DNA from: Candidatus Bathyarchaeota archaeon
GTDB taxonomy: Archaea > Thermoproteota > Bathyarchaeia > Bathyarchaeales > SOJC01
Direction of reading: 5' to 3'
NCBI GenBank assembly: GCA_030608925.1
Contig: JAUWDF010000054.1
Location: forward strand, 1 to 5,760
DNA: 5,760 nucleotides
In this document: positions 1-5,494 of the stretch, piece after piece
Layout: every line of letters begins with the position of its first letter
Position numbering within the stretch: the stretch's first letter is position 1
Notes under the pieces: generated by a model
What the model saw: only the letters and a program-made list of their open reading frames with translations
What the model was told of the DNA's origin: nothing
Database searches by the model: none
Position numbers and translations under genes: made by a program

Positions 1-344
1 GATACATAGATGTCTACGGGTAGCACTCTGTCCACTCCTCCTAGAACATTATATGATCCATTAAATGGAGCACCACTGATTGCGCAGGAACCGACGGCTA
101 TTACTCCTTTTGGTTTTGGCATTTGATGGTATATTCTCAGAAGCCTATTTTTAGCCTGTCTCGTCACTGGACCAGTAACCACAAGGAAATCTGCATGTCT
201 TGGACTACCTTTCACTAGAATCCCAAACCTCTCAGGGTCAAAGTTGGGAGCTCTCAAAGCAGTAAACTCGATATCACATCCATTACATGATCCTGAGTTA
301 AAATGTAGAATCCATGGAGATCTGGATCTTGCCCAATTGATTAT
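1..344 (-). CDS. Group-4 hydrogenase / complex I small (NuoB-like) iron-sulfur subunit, 5' part
   Basis: This is the first 114 codons of the small electron-transfer subunit of a membrane complex I / energy-converting hydrogenase-like complex. The family holds the [4Fe-4S] cluster next to the large catalytic subunit on the cytoplasmic side. Seen counting from ATA as residue 1: SPWILHFNSGSCNGCDIEF at 9-27 with the CxxC cysteines C20 and C23, GSPRHADFLVVTGPVT at 46-61, and a third cysteine in VGSC at C87. The fourth cysteine, expected shortly after PVDIYV, lies beyond the window edge. The GSCNGCDIE form is typical of MbhJ, MbxJ, EchC and HycG, whereas true NuoB has a CC pair. The gene overlaps the nuoA-like stop by four bases (ATAA). 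No ATG, GTG or TTG occurs in this frame between the upstream in-frame stop (468-470) and the first cysteine motif, so the start appears to be ATA at 344, preceded by GGAGGG at 360-355. A sequencing error or ATC at 341 are alternatives. The family is clear; whether it belongs to a hydrogenase or a dehydrogenase cannot be told from this fragment. Confidence 0.88.
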   Translation of the reverse strand, partial: MINWARSRSPWILHFNSGSCNGCDIEFTALRAPNFDPERFGILVKGSPRHADFLVVTGPVTRQAKNRLLRIYHQMPKPKGVIAVGSCAISGAPFNGSYNVLGGVDRVLPVDIYV

Positions 345-691
345 TCCGAATTTTCCCTCCCCCTGATCACATGCAAAGTAAAGATCGATAAAACAAGCAT
401 CGCACAGAAAATCAAAGGATTTAGTGCACCAACTGTTGATGAAAAAGCTAAGAAAAAAGCTGACACATCAAATATCATGAAGAAGATGACGTAGATAAAG
501 AACCTCTCATTCTTGACTTGAAATTTTCTTGAAAGTAAATGTTCTCCACAAGAATAGGACTCTCTCTGCAATCGTCTTGCCTTCTTCCTTTTAGGAGCAA
601 TAAGATATCCAATGCCATATAGAAGACTCCCTAGCAACATTGAAAGGAGAAAGACGAAGGGTAACGAGAAGACGAGTTCGGTAAGTATCAA
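341..691 (-). CDS. nuoA: NuoA-like membrane subunit (NADH-quinone oxidoreductase chain 3 family)
   Basis: This 116-residue membrane protein matches the NuoA/ND3/FpoA family, which sits where the peripheral and membrane arms of complex I meet. Seen: three hydrophobic helices at about 5-31, 63-85 and 88-109; a basic loop after helix 1 (PKRKKARR, 33-40); the family loop cysteine in SYSCGE (C48); and the second-helix motif FFMIFDVSAFF with D75. Family members usually read FDxE here, so the expected glutamate is replaced by S77. The length is normal. The start is TTG at 691: an in-frame TAA lies two codons upstream and the next in-frame ATG (residue 18) would cut into helix 1. There is no Shine-Dalgarno sequence, but AATATAGC at 719-712 is centred about 25 bases upstream, which suits a leaderless transcript. 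It heads an operon with the small subunit, whose frame overlaps its stop. The unusual pairing with a hydrogenase-type small subunit suggests a complex I relative, not a standard NADH dehydrogenase. Confidence 0.85.
   Translation of the reverse strand: MILTELVFSLPFVFLLSMLLGSLLYGIGYLIAPKRKKARRLQRESYSCGEHLLSRKFQVKNERFFIYVIFFMIFDVSAFFLAFSSTVGALNPLIFCAMLVLSIFTLHVIRGRENSE
355..360 (-). promoter_or_regulatory. Shine-Dalgarno GGAGGG for the NuoB-like gene
   Basis: GGAGGG lies inside the end of the nuoA-like gene, ten bases before the proposed ATA start at 344. The same ten-base spacing separates GAGGG and the GTG start of the mutase gene, which supports ATA (or ATC at 341) as the real initiation site. 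Confidence 0.55.
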
Positions 692-711
692 ATGTTATCT
701 AACCTATAAGT

Positions 712-719
712 GCTATATT
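712..719 (-). promoter_or_regulatory. Candidate archaeal TATA box for the nuoA-like operon
   Basis: AATATAGC on the minus strand is centred about 25 bases before the TTG start at 691. That distance would place transcription initiation at or very near the start codon, giving a leaderless mRNA. No clear BRE is seen upstream. A second TATA-like string (TTATACTC) lies about ten bases further upstream. Confidence 0.4.
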
Positions 720-768
720 GAGTATAATCATCTTATCAATGTTAAGGAAAAAAATACGCGCACTATCA

Positions 769-815
769 TTTGGTAGCTTATCATCATTCTTTATTCATGC
801 ATATAAGTTACCAAA
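769..815. repeat. Imperfect inverted repeat, 13-base arms, upstream of the nuoA-like gene
   Basis: The arm TTTGGTAGCTTAT at 769-781 pairs with ATAAGTTACCAAA at 803-815. Twelve of the thirteen positions are Watson-Crick pairs and one is G-T on the plus strand. The loop is 21 bases. A seven-base A run overlaps the outer end of the right arm (813-819). The T tract is on the wrong side for a classical intrinsic terminator of the minus-strand genes, so an operator or a remnant of a small mobile element is as likely. Confidence 0.6.
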
Positions 816-828
816 AAAAGGGTGCTTG

Positions 829-849
829 CATCGTCGTCGCGCGCGCATA
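829..849. repeat. CATCGT...CGCGCGCGCATA element, copy 1
   Basis: CATCGT, then CGT, then CGCGCGCGCATA. The 12-base end is identical to the copy at 5275-5286, and the leading CATCGT is also shared. The alternating CG tract stands out in an A+T-rich spacer. This copy lies downstream of the mutase operon, between it and the nuoA-like gene. Confidence 0.6.
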
Positions 850-902
850 CTAGTGTTTTACAATCACGTGGAATCTTAACATTGCCTTTTCATCTACACT
901 TT

Positions 903-909
903 AAAAAAA
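903..909 (-). terminator. Candidate T-tract terminator of the mutase operon
   Basis: On the minus strand a run of seven T (context AAATTTTTTTAAAG) lies about 60 bases after the mutase stop at 970. Archaeal RNA polymerase commonly stops at such T tracts without a hairpin, and no strong hairpin is seen before it. Confidence 0.4.
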
Positions 910-969
910 TTTGTGGTTAGAAAGTTACTCTTTTGTCTATTTTGCGATGCGTACATGGAGCTGAGAAAC

Positions 970-2646
970 TCAACGATCCGACATTTTAACGAAGTCATCG
1001 AGTATTCTTCGGATTCTATCCTGTTCAGATATTGGCTTTTTCGTGTGTGGATCAACAGTATAGCAAGCCCCGTTGATAACTTTTGTAACCATCGCACCCC
1101 TTGCAATTTCACTTCCTTTGAGGTGAGGTGCATCAAGTAAACCTATCCTTACGGCTCTTCCAAGAGTTTCTGGATCCGATAGTGGGTCTTCAGTTCCGTC
1201 CGGAGCAATCTGTTTAATTGCATCAAGAAGCACTTTCACCTCGCTCACTAGCTCGGACTTTCTCTGCTGAACTCTTGGATCAGTTGACATATCTGGTATT
1301 CCTTCAATGCAGTTCTGGATGACGTACCTTGCTATCTTGCAGCTTTCGATCACATCCTCTGCTGAAGCTGCGTGATGAGCCTCGACGAAACTTACTACGT
1401 GTATAATGTCGGGTTTGAGAGCCATCTGGAGCATCACGGATGTTGCTAATCGTCCTTTTGCAGCATTAAGATCTGCTGGATATCTTAAAAGACCAGTCCT
1501 TGTTTGCGGGTGGATAATAAACTTGTCATCTGCAAACCCTGCAATAATCTCTTTCTTCGCAAGTTGCTTGGCAAGGTCCATGTCAAAGCTTTCACCCATT
1601 GGAAGATCGAACATATATGTGGAGATGAAATGCCTAATGCCCATCTTCTTTGCGTTGTATGCAGCTAGAAAAGTGTCGGTCACTGCAACCACATCCGAAG
1701 ATTCCCTCAGCTCGAAGTGATGGGGCTCATTTAACTCTACAGGAACCCCTCTTTCAGCGTGCCACTTCATAAGCGCTTGGTGTTCTCTAATTGCCTCTTC
1801 CAATCCCAATGGACCACGCTTGTCAAGCCTACTGAACCAAAAGATGGGGATTGCCGCAAAGCAGTTCTTGATGGTCTTTAAAAGCATCTCAGCCATCTTG
1901 AAGAGATCGCTTGTCCCTTGATAACATCTCATTAAGGGAAAGTTGCCACATCTAGTTGCGGCATATATTCTTTCAAAGTCTTCTGGTGTACGAACAGGTA
2001 CACCTCCAGCTCCTTTACGTCTTGGGTCTTGTTTTTCTGGGTGAAAAAAGTACTCTTGGGCGTCTTGGTCTGGGGCTAGCGATACTATGTCCACCACTTT
2101 GGCTTTGGCAACTTTTTCAACTGCGACTATCGTTTCTTCTAAAGATGGTAGTCCTATGTGGTGTCTTATAAGTGGAAAAGGTTTCTTCCATCGAATGCGA
2201 TAGACGACGTTATCTGGGTATGTTTCAGCCTTTGTCGTGACTACCCCACCACGCAGATAAGCTATAATGTCCTCAATGGGGTCAGTGCCGTCGAAGACCC
2301 TCTCAAAGATACCTATTTCCCTTGCGATCTTGGCTACTGGTGGCGTTCCACCAAAGATGTACTTTTTGCCTGTGGCAAGAAGCCCGGCTTCCTCCAGCCC
2401 CATCTTCAATTGCTCGAGGTGAAACTCTCCTGACTCCGGCATGAGACGGTAACTCACTCCGATAAAGTCTGCACCAGTCTCTTTTACCGCGTCAACGAAG
2501 GTCTTAATAGAGATAGCTGGTCCTAGGAAAATCGTTTTATAATCTTCTTTATCAGCCAACTTGAGAAAACTGAGAACTCCCGCAACATGAACGTCTTCAC
2601 CAAGAGCGCCAGCGATTATGGTTTTCTTTTTTTTAGTTTTTTTCAC
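970..2646 (-). CDS. Single-chain adenosylcobalamin-dependent mutase (GlmS-GlmE-like fusion)
   Basis: This protein of about 558 residues resembles glutamate mutase with both subunits in one chain. Such enzymes use adenosylcobalamin radicals to rearrange amino-acid carbon skeletons or shift amino groups. Seen, counting from GTG at 2646: a GlmS-like B12-binding domain at about 9-133 with the DxHxxG signature (D18, H20 as expected cobalt ligand, G23), SYRL at 65-68, and FGG at 98-100; then a GlmE-like barrel at about 165-525 with GTSD at 244-247, LNEPHHFEL at 305-313, and a closing NGACYTVDPHTKKP segment at 525-538. By recalled alignment to clostridial GlmE, the Arg-His before GTPD is Tyr-Gln here (242-243) and the Glu/Tyr substrate loop is not conserved, so the substrate probably differs from glutamate. 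No lysine clearly matches the PLP site of ornithine or lysine aminomutase. The start is uncertain: GTG at 2646 has GAGGG ten bases upstream, while TTG at 2676 would overlap the previous stop as TTGA. It is the last gene of the operon. Confidence 0.87.
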   Translation of the reverse strand: MKKTKKKKTIIAGALGEDVHVAGVLSFLKLADKEDYKTIFLGPAISIKTFVDAVKETGADFIGVSYRLMPESGEFHLEQLKMGLEEAGLLATGKKYIFGGTPPVAKIAREIGIFERVFDGTDPIEDIIAYLRGGVVTTKAETYPDNVVYRIRWKKPFPLIRHHIGLPSLEETIVAVEKVAKAKVVDIVSLAPDQDAQEYFFHPEKQDPRRKGAGGVPVRTPEDFERIYAATRCGNFPLMRCYQGTSDLFKMAEMLLKTIKNCFAAIPIFWFSRLDKRGPLGLEEAIREHQALMKWHAERGVPVELNEPHHFELRESSDVVAVTDTFLAAYNAKKMGIRHFISTYMFDLPMGESFDMDLAKQLAKKEIIAGFADDKFIIHPQTRTGLLRYPADLNAAKGRLATSVMLQMALKPDIIHVVSFVEAHHAASAEDVIESCKIARYVIQNCIEGIPDMSTDPRVQQRKSELVSEVKVLLDAIKQIAPDGTEDPLSDPETLGRAVRIGLLDAPHLKGSEIARGAMVTKVINGACYTVDPHTKKPISEQDRIRRILDDFVKMSDR

Positions 2647-2656
2647 TACGTTATTT

Positions 2657-2661
2657 CCCTC
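2657..2661 (-). promoter_or_regulatory. Shine-Dalgarno GAGGG deciding the mutase start
   Basis: GAGGG sits ten bases before GTG 2646. The alternative TTG at 2676 has no such sequence in front of it. This favours GTG, although coupled translation from the TTGA overlap remains possible. Confidence 0.5.
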
Positions 2662-2672
2662 ATACTCCGTAA

Positions 2673-4070
2673 TCAAACAACAGTCAACGATCGTTTCATA
2701 ATAGAGACAGCGGTATCAGGAACAATATCAGCGAGTAGCCCCATCGCCCAGAATACGTAGTTTTTGTCGATCCAGAGCTTAGGATTCTTTGGCCTTAAGA
2801 CGAAGGGATTGTTTGGATCGAAAAGTGCCTCAGACAAAATTTCATTGGGATGTTTTTCATACACAATCCCACCCCCAGTTCCGATAACATTTTCGACATT
2901 TGTAAGGTCTTTTCCCCTCTGGATGAAGGAGATACCAGTTGGAAACTTTAGCTCTGTTAGGTGTCCGGAATGCCTTTCGACCGCGATCTCGACTGCCATC
3001 CGAGCCAGCGCAGCGTCAACTGCGAACTCATCATCATTTTTTGGTATGAAGCTTGCGTGTTTGCACAAGTAATGCACCCTCTCGCAGATGTCTAGGTCTC
3101 TGTTAAGTCCTTCTTCGCAGAGTTTTTGCATGAACTTTCTTTCACCAGCCTTGTCAAGGATACTATTCGCGTTGTATCGCAGTCCGAGATCTCCTTCAAC
3201 GGTTCTCTTCACATGCGGCTCCTTGAATCCTCGAAGTATTGTATTGGATCGAGTTGGCATTCCTTCAGAAACAGAATACACGTTCGTCGTGGCGCCACCA
3301 ACTTCTATAGTAAGCAAATGACCAAAACCCACCTGGTTTTCTGTACCTTTCGCAAGCAATTCAACAGCCTTCAAGGTCGCCGACGGCGTGGGCATCAAGA
3401 TATCAACTACGTTTTCAACTTTGTCAAGACCCTTAGCGTCAACGATCTTCTCCAGAAAAACTTTACGAATCTCCTCTTTCGCTGGTTCAATGTTAAGCTC
3501 CCACAGTTCAGGCATAACATTCTCCGTTGCCCTGACATCTTTTCCACCATCATTCAAAATCATCGCAGCCTCTTCCGAAGCGTCTTTGTTACAGCCGACA
3601 ACGATAGGTGCTGTCAAACAAGAATTGGCGAGTGCATATGCATTGTGCAACACGGTTTCTCTGTCACCGCCATCACAGCCGCCGACCAACAGGATAATGT
3701 CAGGGTTCTGGGCCTCAATTCGCTTCAACTCATCCGAAGTTAAGTCATAGGCATAGACTTCCAAAACGTTCGCTCCTGCACCTAAGGCGGCTTTTTTCGC
3801 CGCTTCAACAGTGAACTGTGGAACTAAGCCTATGGACACCATTCTTAACCCTCCAGCAGCACTACTACACGAAAGCTTGTAGTCAAATTTTCGCCGTTTT
3901 AAGTCAGAGAGCTTTAACCCAATATTGCCAAGTGTCCTCCTAATACCGATGGTAACATCTGTCCGAATGGTTGAGGCGGACTTTGACCTTGCCAGAAGTT
4001 TGCCCCTCTCAACGTCGACAACAATTACCTTTGTGAAGGTGCTCCCAAAATCTATCAAGATCGCCTTCAT
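2673..4070 (-). CDS. glmL: GlmL/MutL-family ASKHA ATPase, reactivator of B12-dependent mutase
   Basis: This 465-residue protein belongs to the GlmL/MutL family (unrelated to mismatch-repair MutL), which accompanies glutamate mutase and the ornithine/lysine aminomutases. It is thought to restore activity by ATP-driven exchange of damaged cobalamin. Seen: the phosphate-1 motif IDFGSTFTK at 6-14; LLVGGCDGGDRET at 127-139, a family signature; a second phosphate motif EVGGATTNVYSV at 257-268; an adenosine-type motif GTGGGIVYE further on; and a DxxNPFVLRPKNPK segment near the C-terminus. The length is normal for the family. ATG at 4070 is supported by GAGG at 4081-4078, seven bases upstream. The dehydrogenase gene ends 11 bases before this start, and the stop (2675-2673) lies within the extended mutase frame, so the three genes form one operon. 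Pairing with the mutase is strong evidence that it serves that enzyme. Confidence 0.93.
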   Translation of the reverse strand: MKAILIDFGSTFTKVIVVDVERGKLLARSKSASTIRTDVTIGIRRTLGNIGLKLSDLKRRKFDYKLSCSSAAGGLRMVSIGLVPQFTVEAAKKAALGAGANVLEVYAYDLTSDELKRIEAQNPDIILLVGGCDGGDRETVLHNAYALANSCLTAPIVVGCNKDASEEAAMILNDGGKDVRATENVMPELWELNIEPAKEEIRKVFLEKIVDAKGLDKVENVVDILMPTPSATLKAVELLAKGTENQVGFGHLLTIEVGGATTNVYSVSEGMPTRSNTILRGFKEPHVKRTVEGDLGLRYNANSILDKAGERKFMQKLCEEGLNRDLDICERVHYLCKHASFIPKNDDEFAVDAALARMAVEIAVERHSGHLTELKFPTGISFIQRGKDLTNVENVIGTGGGIVYEKHPNEILSEALFDPNNPFVLRPKNPKLWIDKNYVFWAMGLLADIVPDTAVSIMKRSLTVV

Positions 4071-4081
4071 TACGTTGCCTC

Positions 4082-5185
4082 TTATGAAACGGATTCTACT
4101 ATCTCTTCAACGGTCATTCCCCTCAAACCAAGGCGTTCGACAGTTCTCCCCTGAGACCAAAAGTCAATTCCGAGCATCGTCGACGCAAGCGAGACAAGCA
4201 TCTTCAAAGAGGGACACATAACATTCAGCATTTCACCAATGGACGCGATGGGTACGAGGCCCGTGGGCACATCCTCAAATATGTATCGGTGCTCGAGTGT
4301 GGGCGTGGACTTGATGCCTCTATACACCTCATTTTTGTGAATTGCCTCATATATTGTGCGTCCTTGCACGTCGTAAGCGAAGTTCAACCAGTCCTTAATT
4401 GACATCGCTTCTACTCCGAAGGCATGGGCCACCCTCAAACGCTCTGCATCTATGGCCTCCATTATCTTGCAGACAGAGGGTGTTGCTCCCTCGAAATAGA
4501 ACTCGAAGTCACCCTTTGTCGACTCGATACGTCCACTGTTAAGTAGCGTTATTGATGGGTGAATAATAGCGCCCACATTGTTGAGACCTGTCTCTAAAAC
4601 ATTTCGAGCTGGAACGAACTGGTCATAAGCCTGTTTAACGCGTTCTAGGACGTAATCTGTGTCAGATGAAGGTAGGGCTGCGATTGGTACTTGTTTCTTG
4701 ACACCCAGTATTCTGGAACGTGTCAAACCCGTAGATCTAGCTGCAAAGATGAGCGTCTGAGCCTCAGCGAGCTTTATCTTGGCTTTGCAACCTTTTTCAT
4801 TCAACGCCCGTTTGAAATCCAATGCACCACCAGTGCGACCTGGATTAAGGAGGACAACTTGTCCATCTTGGAGATATGGAGCGCATGTCCGCGCAACATC
4901 CGGATGATTTTGCGCCCAAACCACTACCATGATCACGTCTACGTCTTTGATTACTTTCCTTAGATTAGGCGAAACAACATTAAGCATTCCAAGGCCCTCA
5001 ACGGCTCCTTCAAGTTTAATGCCGCCTTGAGCTTTAATTTTCGTCAAATCGACGTAGTGCCTTCCATATCTGCGGTTGTACAAATTGACGGTGAACTGCT
5101 TCAATGCGAGATGTGCTGCCATTGCCTTACCTCCGGCACCAGCGCCTAGAACAGCGAACGTCAGACCGCTTGACAGTGTATTCAC
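4082..5185 (-). CDS. Octopine/nopaline (opine) dehydrogenase family oxidoreductase
   Basis: This protein of about 367 residues has the two domains of NAD(P)-dependent opine dehydrogenases, which reductively join an amino acid to a 2-oxo acid, or reverse this. Seen, counting from GTG 5185: a Rossmann fold starting at FAVLGAGAGGKAMAAHLA with GAGAGG at 14-19; NPGRTGGAL at 114-122; then the C-terminal helical domain with NNVGAIIHPSITLLNSGRIE, whose H209 matches the catalytic histidine of the family; and EDVPTGLVP with D305 where an active-site aspartate is known. The start is uncertain. ATG 5233 or GTG 5239 would add 16-18 residues without a ribosome binding site. GTG 5185 starts close to the fold and has TTATAT centred about 25 bases upstream, fitting a leaderless mRNA. 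It is the first gene of the operon with the reactivase and mutase, so it probably acts on their product or substrate; the actual substrate is unknown. Confidence 0.88.
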   Translation of the reverse strand: MNTLSSGLTFAVLGAGAGGKAMAAHLALKQFTVNLYNRRYGRHYVDLTKIKAQGGIKLEGAVEGLGMLNVVSPNLRKVIKDVDVIMVVVWAQNHPDVARTCAPYLQDGQVVLLNPGRTGGALDFKRALNEKGCKAKIKLAEAQTLIFAARSTGLTRSRILGVKKQVPIAALPSSDTDYVLERVKQAYDQFVPARNVLETGLNNVGAIIHPSITLLNSGRIESTKGDFEFYFEGATPSVCKIMEAIDAERLRVAHAFGVEAMSIKDWLNFAYDVQGRTIYEAIHKNEVYRGIKSTPTLEHRYIFEDVPTGLVPIASIGEMLNVMCPSLKMLVSLASTMLGIDFWSQGRTVERLGLRGMTVEEIVESVS

Positions 5186-5207
5186 CCAAAAGAAGATGGG
5201 GGTATCA

Positions 5208-5213
5208 ATATAA
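5208..5213 (-). promoter_or_regulatory. Candidate TATA box of the dehydrogenase-reactivase-mutase operon
   Basis: TTATAT on the minus strand (context TTCTTATATTGA) is centred about 25 bases before GTG 5185. This is the same geometry as the nuoA-like promoter, and it supports a leaderless start inside the longer open frame. A competing TATATG lies at about 5288-5283. Confidence 0.4.
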
Positions 5214-5266
5214 GAACCTTTTAAAACTGCCATGCGCACACAGGGATTGGCTTAATCTTCAGATCC

Positions 5267-5286
5267 CATCGTTGCGCGCGCGCATA
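5267..5286. repeat. CATCGT...CGCGCGCGCATA element, copy 2
   Basis: CATCGT, then TG, then CGCGCGCGCATA: an imperfect direct copy of the element at 829-849, lying just upstream of the central operon. Its alternating purine-pyrimidine CG tract could favour Z-DNA or bind a regulator or nucleoid protein. Confidence 0.6.
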
Positions 5287-5349
5287 TACCAAAATAACCT
5301 CCAATGATCCATCCAAAACGCTCAGAAACACCTACACATTTTGACGGTT

Positions 5350-5370
5350 TAATTTCCTTTTCGGGAATTA
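5350..5370. repeat. Short inverted repeat TAATTTCC / GGGAATTA
   Basis: Eight-base arms at 5350-5357 and 5363-5370 pair with one T-G wobble around a five-base TTTTC loop. It lies between divergent promoters, which fits an operator for a dimeric regulator. Confidence 0.45.
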
Positions 5371-5374
5371 TCAT

Positions 5375-5420
5375 ATGAATTGGATTCATCACGTTTTTAA
5401 TTTACTCTCCCAATCCAATT
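5375..5420. repeat. Nested dyads around ATGAAT-TGG-ATTCAT
   Basis: ATGAAT (5375-5380) and ATTCAT (5384-5389) form a perfect dyad with a TGG centre. In addition AATTGGATT (5378-5386) is repeated in inverted form as AATCCAATT (5412-5420), 25 bases away. The pair lies roughly 30-80 bases upstream of the plus-strand TATA box, a common place for archaeal activator or repressor sites. Confidence 0.5.
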
Positions 5421-5452
5421 TCATTTCAGAATTTCTTTTGATAATGAGAACA

Positions 5453-5460
5453 TTTATATC
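5453..5460 (+). promoter_or_regulatory. TATA box for the small plus-strand gene
   Basis: TTTATATC closely matches the archaeal TATA consensus. Initiation would fall near 5482, giving a leader of about 13 bases that still contains the Shine-Dalgarno GGTGA at 5484-5488. Confidence 0.6.
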
Positions 5461-5494
5461 ACGAGAATCAAAGCTGTTTCAATGGTGATGTTAT

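Larger units (their letters stand above)
5186..5494. other. Intergenic region between divergent genes
   Basis: About 300 bases separate the dehydrogenase gene (minus) and the small plus-strand gene. They hold a TATA-like box for each direction (5208-5213 minus, 5453-5460 plus), the second CG-rich element (5267-5286), and several dyads between 5350 and 5420. The part from 5186 to 5239 is open in the dehydrogenase frame and would be coding if an upstream start is used. No RNA gene was recognised. Confidence 0.6.

Noticed and set aside
797..848. A 17-codon frame starting ATGCGCGCGCG in the spacer
   Set aside because: Very short, with no ribosome binding site; it arises from the CG repeat itself.
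894..1140. Overlapping frames of 75-80 residues on both strands near the end of the mutase gene
   Set aside because: They sit largely inside the mutase coding region in other frames, with no start signals and no family features.
970..2646. PLP-dependent ornithine or lysine aminomutase
   Set aside because: The B12 domain is N-terminal and no lysine clearly matches the PLP-binding position; the order of domains and the closing segments fit a GlmS-GlmE arrangement better.
3126..3743. A 205-residue plus-strand frame opposite the reactivase gene
   Set aside because: It is antisense to a clearly conserved ASKHA protein, and the translation is of low complexity for a protein with no recognisable domain.
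2673..4070. DNA mismatch repair MutL
   Set aside because: The name is shared, but the motifs are those of an ASKHA ATPase (IDFGSTFTK, EVGGATTN), not a GHKL ATPase.
5252..5374. A 40-residue minus-strand frame in the spacer (begins MIIPEKEIKPSK)
   Set aside because: It has no ribosome binding site, runs through the CG repeat and a dyad, and overlaps the region likely used as promoter of the dehydrogenase; chance opening is more likely.
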